A stretch of DNA of 64,000 nt from Flavobacterium cyclinae (GCF_021172145.1 NZ_CP089095.1:2418001-2482000), one strand, 5' to 3'. Counted from the first letter of the stretch, positions 1-10,500 are shown. Translations and numbers: made by a program. The notes: generated by a model not told the origin, from the sequence alone.

Positions 1-232
1 CCAAAAAGCCTGAAACCTTAAACAACTAGCGCAGCGCCCTCTATGTACCTTTCTCAACACAATCCACTTAAAATAAACTCTGTTCAGCTCGTTGTAAATT
101 TCAACGCAAATCCCGAAACTTCGGGAACCAAGTTTCTCGCAAAGCATGCAAAGTAATTTTAAAGATGATTTCAATTTCTTCAATCTGTGTTCCGAAAATC
201 CAAATCATAAATAGTTACTATTCAATCGTCAA

Positions 233-294
233 TCACTTATTCAAGATTTGCTTACCAACATAACAAACTAGTGTTGGAAAACTACAATAAGTGA
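233..294. other. Nested inverted repeat in each tandem unit (copy 1)
   Basis: An outer arm TCACTTATT (233-241) pairs with AATAAGTGA (286-294), and an inner arm CCAACA (255-260) pairs with TGTTGG (272-277). The same outer arms recur at 634-642/687-695 and 1049-1057/1102-1110, with the inner arms also kept. The pairing is seen directly. Whether it is an RNA fold, a protein site or a mobile-repeat end is unknown. Confidence 0.6.
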
Positions 295-728
295 AACGTC
301 TCTGTGGTACTCGCTCAACACAATCCAATTAAAAAAACTCCATGTAACTCTGTGCAAAACTTAATACTACTTTGTATAACTAAAATATTCACTTCTATCA
401 GCACTTTACACAAGAAAATCTGTTCATCCACATTCCAAATATGTAAAAGTCAAAAGATTTTGACAGCGTAACTTTCTCAACTTATTCAAATCAAAAAACT
501 CTCCGTATAGTTCAGTGTAAAAACTATGTCCCTATGTGTTTTTAACAAGTAATTAAAATTTTAAAGATGATTTCAATTTATTAATCTGTATTCCTAAAAT
601 CCAAATCATAAAGAATTACTATTCAATCGTCAATCACTTATTCAAAAGTTACTTGCCAACATAACAAACTAGTGTTGGAAAACTACAATAAGTGAAACGT
701 TTCTGTGGTACTCGCTCAACACAATCCA

Positions 729-744
729 TCCCGAAGCTTCGGGA
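729..744. repeat. 16-bp perfect palindrome TCCCGAAGCTTCGGGA
   Basis: This perfect palindrome is present only in copy 2 of the tandem array and accounts for its extra length. A near twin with a two-base centre, TCCCGAA-AC-TTCGGGA, lies at 111-126. The presence/absence pattern between otherwise matching copies suggests a small inserted REP-like element. Confidence 0.6.
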
Positions 745-1280
745 CAAAAAAACTCCATGTAACTCTGTGCAAAACTTAATACTACTTTGTGTAACTAAAA
801 TATTCGCCTCTTTCAGCACTTTACACAAGAAAATCTGTTCATCCATATTCCAAATATGTAAACGTCAAAAGATTTTGACAGCGTAACTTTCTCAACTTAT
901 TCAAATCAAAAAACTCTCCGTATAGTTCAGTGTAAAAACTATATCCCTATGTGTTTTAACAAGTAATAAAAATTTTAAAGATGATTTCAATTTATTCAAT
1001 CTGTATTCCTAAAATCAAAATCATAAAGAATTACTATTCAATCGTCAATCACTTATTCAAGAGTTGCTTGCCAACATAACAAACTAGTGTTGGAAAACTA
1101 CAATAAGTGAAACGTCTCTGTGGTACTCGCTCAACACAATCCAATTAAAAAAACTCCATGTAACTCTGTGCAAAACTTAATACTACTTTGTGTAACTAAA
1201 ATATTCGCCTCTTAAAACACTTTCTACAAGCAAACCTGTATCATCTGCGTTCCAATTCATGCGCAATGTCTCTGTACAAT

Positions 1281-1817
1281 TTACATTGAATTAACTATAT
1301 ATTTTTTTAAATTCTCATTAAAAGAATTAAAAATGCTTGAAATAGTACTTGGATACATGATATAACGGGTATGTATAGTTCCATTTTTCTTGAAATACTT
1401 ATTTTTTTGATCAGGTTTTAATGAAAAATTAACCCATTTATTTTCACTGGGTATGTATATTTCCATTTTTACAACTGTAATGGTATAACTGGTTTCAAAA
1501 AAAGAAATTTCAATAGTAGATTTAACATCATAACAATTCAAATCCTCTAAATATTTATCACACAAAATTTTGAACTTTATATCTTCTAAACAAATCAATT
1601 GATTTTCTTTAGTTGATACTATATGAATTTTATTTTTTTGAGAAGGTAAACGTAGCCATTCCAAAGTTAGTTGAAATAATAATTTTTTATTAATATGTTG
1701 AAAATCTTCCTTCACAAATGCAGACAAACCATTTTGTGTAAAAGAAAAAGAATTTTGTTGCGCCAATATGGAACCATTAAATAATAAAATAATAAAAATC
1801 AGAGATAATAGTCTCAT
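1281..1817 (-). CDS. Small secreted protein, possibly DUF4468-like
   Basis: A 178-residue protein with a clear N-terminal signal peptide (residues 1-19, hydrophobic LLSLIFIILLF core, then LAQQ). The mature part has an alternating beta pattern: FSFTQNGLSAFV, then LTLEWLRLPSQ, a central YDVKSTIEISFF strand and a charged C-terminal helix. The order strand, helix, 'EW' and later 'YDVK-TIEI' resembles the Bacteroidota DUF4468 family (TBP-like fold), but I cannot confirm this by eye. No catalytic motif is visible. It stands alone between the repeat array and the first giant adhesin. A possible -7 element lies at 1857-1864. Function unknown. Confidence 0.7.
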   Translation of the reverse strand: MRLLSLIFIILLFNGSILAQQNSFSFTQNGLSAFVKEDFQHINKKLLFQLTLEWLRLPSQKNKIHIVSTKENQLICLEDIKFKILCDKYLEDLNCYDVKSTIEISFFETSYTITVVKMEIYIPSENKWVNFSLKPDQKNKYFKKNGTIHTRYIMYPSTISSIFNSFNENLKKYIVNSM

Positions 1818-1856
1818 AAAAAATAATTTTTAAAGTAATAATAGGCCTAATCCTTT

Positions 1857-1864
1857 CAAAAATA
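1857..1864 (-). promoter_or_regulatory. Possible -7 element TATTTTTG for the small secreted protein
   Basis: It matches the Bacteroidota TAnnTTTG consensus and lies 40 bases upstream of the start codon at 1817. No good TTG -33 element is present at the expected spacing, so this is weak. Confidence 0.3.
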
Positions 1865-1911
1865 ATAATATTTATGTGGTATCCAGAATATAAAAGTTAA
1901 AATTTTTTACT

Positions 1912-4900
1912 TTTTTTAATAATTCCTTGAGATTTCAATCAAACTGCATTAATGATTATAATAAAGGAGGCTGTCTTACGACAGCCTCCTCTTGTTTATA
2001 ATGAAGTGTGTGTTGTGCTTTGAGCACTTTTCCTACATCACTACTCTTGTTTAACCATGCGTATGGTTTTCAATTGGTCGTCTTGTGCTACAATAACATT
2101 GTAAACACCTGATGCCCATTGTGAACCTAATTGTAGCTCTTCTAATTGTGACGGTGCCACTTCTCGATCTTCAATTAGTTTTCCTGTCATGTCAAACACC
2201 CTAACATAAACCATAGATGTACTTGGCGTTTCTAACGATACTGTAAAGTAAGACGTGTATGGATTTGGATAACCCTTAACTGCAAAGATAACTTTACTTG
2301 GGGAATCATCCTCTTTAACCACCTCTTCTCTACTTGTTGGTGCTGTGCCTCGTGTTGTTATTGTACATACATCGCCATAAGGACCCCAAACACCATTATT
2401 AAGTACCGCTACCTCTACATTATAAGTAGTACCTGTAATATATGGTATATCAACATCATTCATCGTAAACCAATACACACTTGCTGAAGCAGTTGTATAT
2501 TCCGCTTGATCTAACCCATTGGTTATTCTAAAACGATAAGCAGACGCTCCTAAAACTCTACTTGAATACAATCTTCTTCCTGGTGTAACATTAGTTCTAC
2601 CACAATATGCCCCTTGAAGTTTGGTTGTTGGTAATGATGGAGTTGTCACATTACATGACTCGCCATATTCCATCCAACTTCCACCACTCTTAAGTGCAAC
2701 TCGAATACTATAAGTTGTAGCATAAGTAGCAAATTCACTTCCTCGATTCAATTGTGCTAAATAGAACTGACGTGTACTAGAATCAAATGTCCTTACCTCT
2801 CCACCTTCTTTTGTTACCTCAAATCGATAAGCCGATACATTCGATACTGAATTGGCTGAAATTATCGTATTTAATGATGCTAAAGTAATTCCACATTGTG
2901 AAGTTTGAACTTTAGTGGTTGGTGTTGGTGTAGTTACATAACATCCTGTTCCATAAGCTCTCCATGAACCTCTATACTCTACCGCAACTTTTACAAAATA
3001 AGCCGCTCCAAAATTTGACCCACCATCTAACTGGGTTAAATTAAAGTAACGTATAGAACCCGAACTTGTGGTGTACTCCCTAACCTCTGATCCTCGTGTT
3101 ACTTGGAAACGATATCTTGTCGCTCCTGAAACAGCATCTGCATAAATTGGAGTAGTTAACGAACCTAATGTTATTCCACATTGTGATGCTTGAACTTGAG
3201 TCAATGGATCTGGTGCTGATACTGTACACACTGTACCATATTCTCCCCAAACTCCATTGTTCAATACCGCTACTCGAACAGAATAGGCCTCACCAAAATC
3301 AGCCGCAACTTGACTTAAACTAAACGATCTATCATTACCCGATGCCGTAGTTACTACCGCAACTGTATTGTTTGGTCGTGTTACCTCAAATCTATATCCT
3401 GAAACTCCTGTTACTGCATCTGCATAAATCAACGTTTCTCGTGCTGCAACTGTTACTCCACACTGTGAAGTTTGAACCTTAGTTAATGGTAATGACGGAG
3501 TGGTAACATCACATGACTCTCCATATTCACTCCACTGCCCATTATTAATCAATAATTTAACGCGTATCTGGTAGGTAGTTGCATAACGCAATGATAAACC
3601 TGAAACTTGTGTTAATTGGAACTGACGTGTAGCTGAATCGTATGTAGAAACAGTTAATCCATCTGTAACTTCAAATCGATATGTCGTTACATTACTTACT
3701 GAATTTGCACTAATCTGTGTCCCTAATGACGCTAAAGTAACTCCACATTGTGAGGTTTGTACTTTACTCGTTGGAACTGCAGGCGTAGTCACTTCACATG
3801 AAGGACCATATCCACTCCAAACTCCTGATTTTAAATAGTTAACTCGAATACTATACGTAGTAGCATATAACGACCCTCCGGTTAACTGATTTAAATTAAA
3901 GTAACGTAATCCAGAAGATGGGGTAAACTCTCGTACAGTTGAACCTTCCGTTACTTCAAATGTGTAGGACGTAGCTCCACTTATCATGTTTGCATAAATC
4001 GCAGTAGATAAACTTCCTATAGTAACTCCACATTGTGAAGACTGAACTTGCGAATAAACAACACAACCCTCATCAATACTTCCATTACAATTGTCATCTA
4101 TTCCGTTACCACATATCTCGGTAGCTCCCGGATTAACCGATGCACTTGAATCGTTACAGTCTCCTGCGCGTGTCGCATAGCCTGCTGGCGTGTTTGTTCC
4201 ATAACATAAAGAAACCGCTTCTCCTGTTCCATATGTATCTGCATCCGCATCTACATAGAAATCTCCTGTACGCCATACAGCTGCATTGGTATCATCACAG
4301 TCCGTATTGTTTACTGAATAACCCTCTTGAAGCGTAGAATCACACAACATGACTGTTGTTGTAGAACCATAACCATCACCATCAGCGTCTACGTAATATA
4401 GAACTGCTTCATGAATAGCCGTATCCGCATCATTACAATCTGAACCTAGAGTAGAGGTTACATATCCTTCTGGAATAGAAGCACCATAACAAACCGTTGC
4501 CGATCCATTATCATATCCATCTCCATCGGAATCCACATACAATAAGCCTGACTGCCATAACATAATATTGCTGTCATCACAATCGGTATTGTTGATAGCA
4601 TAGCCTACTGGTGTAGCTGCTCCATAACATAAAGAAACCGCTTCTCCTGTTCCATAAGTATCTGCATCAGCATCTACATAAAAATCTCCACTTTGCCATA
4701 CATCCGCATTGGTATCATCACAGTCCGTATTGTTTACTGAATAACCCGCCGGAGCAGAAGACTCACACAACATGACTGTTGTTGTAGAACCATAACCATC
4801 ACCATCAGTGTCTACGTAATACTGAACTGCTTCATGAATAGAAGTATCAGCATCATTACAATCTGAACCATTTGTTGCTATAGCATAACCTACTGGAATT

Positions 4901-5016
4901 TCTGACCCGTAACATACTGAAGTTTGTCCCGCATCGTATCCATCAGCATCAGCGTCAACATATAACAATCCTGACTGCCAAACGGACACATCAGTATCAT
5001 CACAATCCGTATTGTT
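1912..5016. repeat. Dispersed long repeat, copy 1 (3' module of first giant gene)
   Basis: Bases 2041-5016 match 7565-10540 almost base for base (offset 5524); by eye the differences cluster in the first ~335 bases. The 2041-4386 part also matches 23043-25388. The flanking 3' segment 1912-2040, which holds the terminator, matches 22912-23042. It encodes several MopE-like motifs, six Cys-pair FN3-like domains and the T9SS signal. Confidence 0.95.
1966..1989 (-). terminator. Rho-independent terminator of first giant gene
   Basis: A 10-bp perfect stem GGAGGCTGTC/GACAGCCTCC (1966-1975 and 1980-1989) with a TTAC loop on the plus strand. On the minus strand it is followed by TTTATTATAATC. It lies ~50 bases after the stop at 2041, and near-identical hairpins follow the other two giant genes. 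Confidence 0.9.
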
Positions 5017-7371
5017 CATAGCATAGCCTGCTGGCGTAGCTGATCCATAACATAAAGAAACCGCTTCTCCTGTTCCATATGTATCTGCATCCGCATCCAC
5101 ATAGAAATCTCCTGTACGCCATACATCCGCATTGGTATCATCACAGTCCGTATTGTTTACTGAATAACCCGCCGGAGCAGAAGACTCACACAACATAGCT
5201 GTTGCTACAGAACCATAACCATCACCGTCAACGTCTACGTAATACTGAACCGATTCATGAATAGCCGTATCTGCATCATTACAATCTGAACCTAGAGTAG
5301 AAGTTATATACCCTTCTGGAATAGAAGCACCATAACAAACCGTTGCCGATCCATTATCATATCCATCTCCATCGGAATCCACATACAATAAGCCTGACTG
5401 CCATAACATAATATTATTATCATCACAATCGGTATTGTTCATAGCATAGCCTGCTGGTGTAGCTGCTCCATAACATAAAGAAACCGCTTCTCCTGTTCCA
5501 TATGTATCTGCATCCGCATCCACATAGAAATCTCCACTTTGCCATGCATCTGCATTAGTATCATCACAGTCCGTATTGTTTACTGAATAACCCGCCGGAG
5601 CAGAAGACTCACACAACATGGCTGTTGCTACAGAACCATAACCATCACCGTCAACGTCTACATAATACTGAACCGATTCATGAATAGCCGAATCCGCATC
5701 ATTACAATCCGAACCGTTTGTTGAAATAGCATAACCTACTGGAATTTCTGACCCGTAACATACTGAAGTTTGTCCCGCATCGTATCCATCAGCATCAGCA
5801 TCAACATATAACAATCCTGACTGCCAAACCGACACATCAGTATCATCACAATCCGTATTGTTCATAGCATAGCCTGCTGGCGTAGCTGATCCATAACATA
5901 AAGAAACCGCTTCTCCTGTTCCATATGTATCTGCATCCGCATCCACATAGAAATCTCCACTTTGCCATACATCTGCATTAGTATCATCACAGTCCGTATT
6001 GTTTACTGAATAACCCGCCGGAGCAGAAGACTCACACAACATAGCTGTTGTTGTAGAACCATAACCATCACCATCAGCGTCTACGTAATACTGAACCGCT
6101 TCATGAATAGCCGTATCCGCATCATTACAATCTGAACCTAGAGTAGAAGTTATATACCCTTCTGGAATAGAAGCACCATAACAAACCGTTGCAGATCCAT
6201 TATCATATCCATCTCCATCGGAATCCACATACAATAAGCCTGACTGCCATAACATAATATTATTATCATCACAATCGGTATTGTTCATAGCATAGCCTGC
6301 TGGCGTAGCTGATCCATAACATAAAGAAACCGCTTCTCCTGTTCCATATGTATCTGCATCCGCATCCACATAGAAATCTCCTGTACGCCATACATCAGCA
6401 TTGGTATCATCACAGTCCGTATTGTTTACTGAATAACCCGCCGGAGCAGAAGACTCACAAAATGAAACTAATTCTCCAGAACCATAACCATCTCCATCTA
6501 AATCTGAATAAAAATAATTAGGTTGAGGCAAATATTGATAATTGTCTCCAAAATTATCATCATAATTAATTACAGATAATGTTTTATTAATTTCGGTATC
6601 ATTTATTAACTCAACTAACGTTCTTGTACTTGTGAAAATATAATAATAAATGGGCAGGTTACAATCTTGAATAGGTATATTAGCAATCAAATTGGTGTCA
6701 TTTCCAGTCGCTTGAACAACATGAGTTTGAGAAGTAAAATCATTAACTCCAGTGCAATATCTTACATAAACTTTTTCCTCAAATGATGGGGATTTATTTG
6801 ATTCTATATTTACGACGCAATAGTTATCATTAACTGCATGACCAATATTTGAAACAGATATAGGATATTCTGATGTGAAACTTATAAAATATTTTGAATT
6901 TAAACTTGTATAACCACAATCATTAAAAACAAAAGTATAATAACCTTGTTGACTTAAATTAAGCCCCATATCATTACCATAATTGTATGCTGATACATTA
7001 TTAACTTGATTTATAGTCGCTTGACCTATATTGGAAAAAACCCATTTATTCTGCCATCTATTGTTAGATGGTCCTGATATAAAAAGAAAACCATTTCCAG
7101 AACCGCCATTCATATTCAAATTTAAAAAATCTCCATCATTTTGAAAAACCGAAAAAGTTTTTTTCCACTGGCCTCTACCATCAGTAGGATTGGAAGAATT
7201 GGTGGATAATTTTCTATATTGAGTATTGAAAATTGATGAAGTATTGTAACCATTCATTGAACCTACTACTTGAATAGGTTCTAAATTGTAAATATTTTGA
7301 GCATAAATATTATCAACATACAAATTGCCAAAAAATAAAATAAAAAATAAAATAATTTTAAAATTTTTCAT
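2041..7371 (-). CDS. Giant T9SS-secreted surface protein with MopE-like repeats (1776 aa)
   Basis: The protein has a signal peptide (residues ~1-25, ending NIYAQ). Residues ~26-285 are a unique region that starts with a PIQVVGSMNGY stretch faintly recalling glycan-binding Ig folds. Residues ~287-1100 hold 17 MopE-like metal-binding motifs of the form YVDxDGDGYG...C...GY...DCDD. Residues ~1100-1680 hold six ~95-residue repeats, each starting VQxSQCG and ending with a CxVTTP-type Cys, probably FN3-like with one disulphide. The type A T9SS sorting domain is at ~1690-1776 (GYPNPYTSYFTV, ending TIRMVKQE). It is presumably anchored on or released from the outer surface as an adhesin or Ca-stiffened stalk; ligand unknown. 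The last ~990 residues are almost identical to the next gene. The start codon sits 51 bases downstream of a 16-bp palindrome (7422-7437). Confidence 0.9.
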   Translation of the reverse strand: MKNFKIILFFILFFGNLYVDNIYAQNIYNLEPIQVVGSMNGYNTSSIFNTQYRKLSTNSSNPTDGRGQWKKTFSVFQNDGDFLNLNMNGGSGNGFLFISGPSNNRWQNKWVFSNIGQATINQVNNVSAYNYGNDMGLNLSQQGYYTFVFNDCGYTSLNSKYFISFTSEYPISVSNIGHAVNDNYCVVNIESNKSPSFEEKVYVRYCTGVNDFTSQTHVVQATGNDTNLIANIPIQDCNLPIYYYIFTSTRTLVELINDTEINKTLSVINYDDNFGDNYQYLPQPNYFYSDLDGDGYGSGELVSFCESSAPAGYSVNNTDCDDTNADVWRTGDFYVDADADTYGTGEAVSLCYGSATPAGYAMNNTDCDDNNIMLWQSGLLYVDSDGDGYDNGSATVCYGASIPEGYITSTLGSDCNDADTAIHEAVQYYVDADGDGYGSTTTAMLCESSAPAGYSVNNTDCDDTNADVWQSGDFYVDADADTYGTGEAVSLCYGSATPAGYAMNNTDCDDTDVSVWQSGLLYVDADADGYDAGQTSVCYGSEIPVGYAISTNGSDCNDADSAIHESVQYYVDVDGDGYGSVATAMLCESSAPAGYSVNNTDCDDTNADAWQSGDFYVDADADTYGTGEAVSLCYGAATPAGYAMNNTDCDDNNIMLWQSGLLYVDSDGDGYDNGSATVCYGASIPEGYITSTLGSDCNDADTAIHESVQYYVDVDGDGYGSVATAMLCESSAPAGYSVNNTDCDDTNADVWRTGDFYVDADADTYGTGEAVSLCYGSATPAGYAMNNTDCDDTDVSVWQSGLLYVDADADGYDAGQTSVCYGSEIPVGYAIATNGSDCNDADTSIHEAVQYYVDTDGDGYGSTTTVMLCESSAPAGYSVNNTDCDDTNADVWQSGDFYVDADADTYGTGEAVSLCYGAATPVGYAINNTDCDDSNIMLWQSGLLYVDSDGDGYDNGSATVCYGASIPEGYVTSTLGSDCNDADTAIHEAVLYYVDADGDGYGSTTTVMLCDSTLQEGYSVNNTDCDDTNAAVWRTGDFYVDADADTYGTGEAVSLCYGTNTPAGYATRAGDCNDSSASVNPGATEICGNGIDDNCNGSIDEGCVVYSQVQSSQCGVTIGSLSTAIYANMISGATSYTFEVTEGSTVREFTPSSGLRYFNLNQLTGGSLYATTYSIRVNYLKSGVWSGYGPSCEVTTPAVPTSKVQTSQCGVTLASLGTQISANSVSNVTTYRFEVTDGLTVSTYDSATRQFQLTQVSGLSLRYATTYQIRVKLLINNGQWSEYGESCDVTTPSLPLTKVQTSQCGVTVAARETLIYADAVTGVSGYRFEVTRPNNTVAVVTTASGNDRSFSLSQVAADFGEAYSVRVAVLNNGVWGEYGTVCTVSAPDPLTQVQASQCGITLGSLTTPIYADAVSGATRYRFQVTRGSEVREYTTSSGSIRYFNLTQLDGGSNFGAAYFVKVAVEYRGSWRAYGTGCYVTTPTPTTKVQTSQCGITLASLNTIISANSVSNVSAYRFEVTKEGGEVRTFDSSTRQFYLAQLNRGSEFATYATTYSIRVALKSGGSWMEYGESCNVTTPSLPTTKLQGAYCGRTNVTPGRRLYSSRVLGASAYRFRITNGLDQAEYTTASASVYWFTMNDVDIPYITGTTYNVEVAVLNNGVWGPYGDVCTITTRGTAPTSREEVVKEDDSPSKVIFAVKGYPNPYTSYFTVSLETPSTSMVYVRVFDMTGKLIEDREVAPSQLEELQLGSQWASGVYNVIVAQDDQLKTIRMVKQE
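4065..6512 (-). repeat. MopE-motif array with 846-bp higher-order repeat
   Basis: Three motif types (a: YYVDxDGDGYGS, b: FYVDADADTYGTGEAV, c: LLYVDxDxDGYD) follow each other a-b-c. The c motif alternates between a DNGSATV form and a DAGQTSV form, so the true period is six motifs, 282 residues. At DNA level equivalent points recur exactly 846 bases apart (4495, 5341 and 6187; also 4921 and 5767). The array has 17 motifs here, against 8 and 2 in the next two giant genes. Confidence 0.9.
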
Positions 7372-7421
7372 AATTAGGTATTTTATATCATAAAATTATA
7401 AAATTAATTCAAATAAAAAAT

Positions 7422-7437
7422 ACGAAAACGTTTTCGT
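7422..7437. promoter_or_regulatory. 16-bp palindrome, LacI-family-operator-like
   Basis: ACGAAAACGTTTTCGT is a perfect palindrome centred on CG, 51 bases upstream of the first giant gene's ATG (7371) and downstream of the second gene's terminator. The central AAACGTTT with flanking CG pairs is the usual look of LacI/GalR-family operators. No LacI-type gene is in the window, so the binding protein is inferred only. Confidence 0.5.
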
Positions 7438-7490
7438 GTTGATAAATTATTTAAAAACAAAAAAGACATGAACAATTAAAACATAAAAAA

Positions 7491-7512
7491 GAGGCTGTCT
7501 TTCGACAGCCTC
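7491..7512 (-). terminator. Rho-independent terminator of second giant gene
   Basis: A 9-bp stem GAGGCTGTC/GACAGCCTC (7491-7499 and 7504-7512) with a TTTC loop on the plus strand. On the minus strand a run of six T follows. It is the same hairpin family as 1966-1989 and 22968-22991 but with a different loop and no shared sequence beyond it. Confidence 0.9.
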
Positions 7513-10500
7513 CTCTTGTTTATAATAAAGTGTGTGTTGTGCTTTGAGCACTTTTCCTACATCACTACTCTTGTTTAACCATGCGTATGGTTTTCACTTG
7601 GTTATCTTGTGCTACAATAACATTGTAAACACCTGATGCCCATTGTGAACCTAATTGTAGCTCTTCCAATTGTGACGGTGCCACTTCTCGATCTTCAATT
7701 AGTTTTCCTGTCATGTCAAACACTCTAACATAAACCATAGATGCGCTTGGCGTTTCTAATGATACTGTAAAGTAAGATGTGTATGGATTTGGATAACCCT
7801 TAACTGCAAAGATAACTTTACTTGGGGAATCATCTTCTTTAACCACCTCTTCTCTACTTGTTGGTGCTGTGCCTCGTGTTGTTATTGTACATACATCACC
7901 ATAAGGACCCCAAACACCATTATTAAGTACCGCTACCTCTACATTATAAGTAGTACCTGTAATATATGGTATATCAACATCATTCATCGTAAACCAATAC
8001 ACACTTGCTGAAGCAGTTGTATATTCCGCTTGATCTAACCCATTGGTTATTCTAAAACGATAAGCAGACGCTCCTAAAACTCTACTTGAATACAATCTTC
8101 TTCCTGGTGTAACATTAGTTCTACCACAATATGCCCCTTGAAGTTTGGTTGTTGGTAATGATGGAGTTGTCACATTACATGACTCGCCATATTCCATCCA
8201 ACTTCCACCACTCTTAAGTGCAACTCGAATACTATAAGTTGTAGCATAAGTAGCAAATTCACTTCCTCGATTCAATTGTGCTAAATAGAACTGACGTGTA
8301 CTAGAATCAAATGTCCTTACCTCTCCACCTTCTTTTGTTACCTCAAATCGATAAGCCGATACATTCGATACTGAATTGGCTGAAATTATCGTATTTAATG
8401 ATGCTAAAGTAATTCCACATTGTGAAGTTTGAACTTTAGTGGTTGGTGTTGGTGTAGTTACATAACATCCTGTTCCATAAGCTCTCCATGAACCTCTATA
8501 CTCTACCGCAACTTTTACAAAATAAGCCGCTCCAAAATTTGACCCACCATCTAACTGGGTTAAATTAAAGTAACGTATAGAACCCGAACTTGTGGTGTAC
8601 TCCCTAACCTCTGATCCTCGTGTTACTTGGAAACGATATCTTGTCGCTCCTGAAACAGCATCTGCATAAATTGGAGTAGTTAACGAACCTAATGTTATTC
8701 CACATTGTGATGCTTGAACTTGAGTCAATGGATCTGGTGCTGATACTGTACACACTGTACCATATTCTCCCCAAACTCCATTGTTCAATACCGCTACTCG
8801 AACAGAATAGGCCTCACCAAAATCAGCCGCAACTTGACTTAAACTAAACGATCTATCATTACCCGATGCCGTAGTTACTACCGCAACTGTATTGTTTGGT
8901 CGTGTTACCTCAAATCTATATCCTGAAACTCCTGTTACTGCATCTGCATAAATCAACGTTTCTCGTGCTGCAACTGTTACTCCACACTGTGAAGTTTGAA
9001 CCTTAGTTAATGGTAATGACGGAGTGGTAACATCACATGACTCTCCATATTCACTCCACTGCCCATTATTAATCAATAATTTAACGCGTATCTGGTAGGT
9101 AGTTGCATAACGCAATGATAAACCTGAAACTTGTGTTAATTGGAACTGACGTGTAGCTGAATCGTATGTAGAAACAGTTAATCCATCTGTAACTTCAAAT
9201 CGATATGTCGTTACATTACTTACTGAATTTGCACTAATCTGTGTCCCTAATGACGCTAAAGTAACTCCACATTGTGAGGTTTGTACTTTACTCGTTGGAA
9301 CTGCAGGCGTAGTCACTTCACATGAAGGACCATATCCACTCCAAACTCCTGATTTTAAATAGTTAACTCGAATACTATACGTAGTAGCATATAACGACCC
9401 TCCGGTTAACTGATTTAAATTAAAGTAACGTAATCCAGAAGATGGGGTAAACTCTCGTACAGTTGAACCTTCCGTTACTTCAAATGTGTAGGACGTAGCT
9501 CCACTTATCATGTTTGCATAAATCGCAGTAGATAAACTTCCTATAGTAACTCCACATTGTGAAGACTGAACTTGCGAATAAACAACACAACCCTCATCAA
9601 TACTTCCATTACAATTGTCATCTATTCCGTTACCACATATCTCGGTAGCTCCCGGATTAACCGATGCACTTGAATCGTTACAGTCTCCTGCGCGTGTCGC
9701 ATAGCCTGCTGGCGTGTTTGTTCCATAACATAAAGAAACCGCTTCTCCTGTTCCATATGTATCTGCATCCGCATCTACATAGAAATCTCCTGTACGCCAT
9801 ACAGCTGCATTGGTATCATCACAGTCCGTATTGTTTACTGAATAACCCTCTTGAAGCGTAGAATCACACAACATGACTGTTGTTGTAGAACCATAACCAT
9901 CACCATCAGCGTCTACGTAATATAGAACTGCTTCATGAATAGCCGTATCCGCATCATTACAATCTGAACCTAGAGTAGAGGTTACATATCCTTCTGGAAT
10001 AGAAGCACCATAACAAACCGTTGCCGATCCATTATCATATCCATCTCCATCGGAATCCACATACAATAAGCCTGACTGCCATAACATAATATTGCTGTCA
10101 TCACAATCGGTATTGTTGATAGCATAGCCTACTGGTGTAGCTGCTCCATAACATAAAGAAACCGCTTCTCCTGTTCCATAAGTATCTGCATCAGCATCTA
10201 CATAAAAATCTCCACTTTGCCATACATCCGCATTGGTATCATCACAGTCCGTATTGTTTACTGAATAACCCGCCGGAGCAGAAGACTCACACAACATGAC
10301 TGTTGTTGTAGAACCATAACCATCACCATCAGTGTCTACGTAATACTGAACTGCTTCATGAATAGAAGTATCAGCATCATTACAATCTGAACCATTTGTT
10401 GCTATAGCATAACCTACTGGAATTTCTGACCCGTAACATACTGAAGTTTGTCCCGCATCGTATCCATCAGCATCAGCGTCAACATATAACAATCCTGACT

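Larger units (their letters stand above)
1..1215. repeat. Non-coding tandem repeat array, three ~400-415 bp units
   Basis: Three copies of one unit run at about 156-555, 556-970 and 971-1213, the last one truncated where it meets unique sequence. Corresponding points lie 401 and 415 bases apart (for example 215, 616 and 1031). The 14-base difference is a palindrome at 729-744 found only in copy 2. Bases 1-155 hold a more diverged partial copy (the Ctcaacacaatcca stretch near 53-66 recurs in the full copies). Each unit carries a nested inverted repeat, and the first two (full) units also carry a second small one. Short open frames here are not conserved between copies and I do not call genes. 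The wording resembles the common degenerate intergenic repeats of Bacteroidota; that link is inference. Confidence 0.85.

Noticed and set aside
649..886. Short frames inside the tandem repeat array on both strands
   Set aside because: Not conserved between copies and no start context; part of a non-coding repeat.
4140..4337. Identical 65-residue plus-strand frames at 4140, 9664 and 25142
   Set aside because: They are shadows of the MopE-encoding DNA on the other strand; repeated only because the cassette is repeated.
4065..6512. Regularly spaced short repeats that could suggest a CRISPR array
   Set aside because: The period is long (about 141 bases per motif, 846 overall), it is in frame and coding, and there are no unique spacers.
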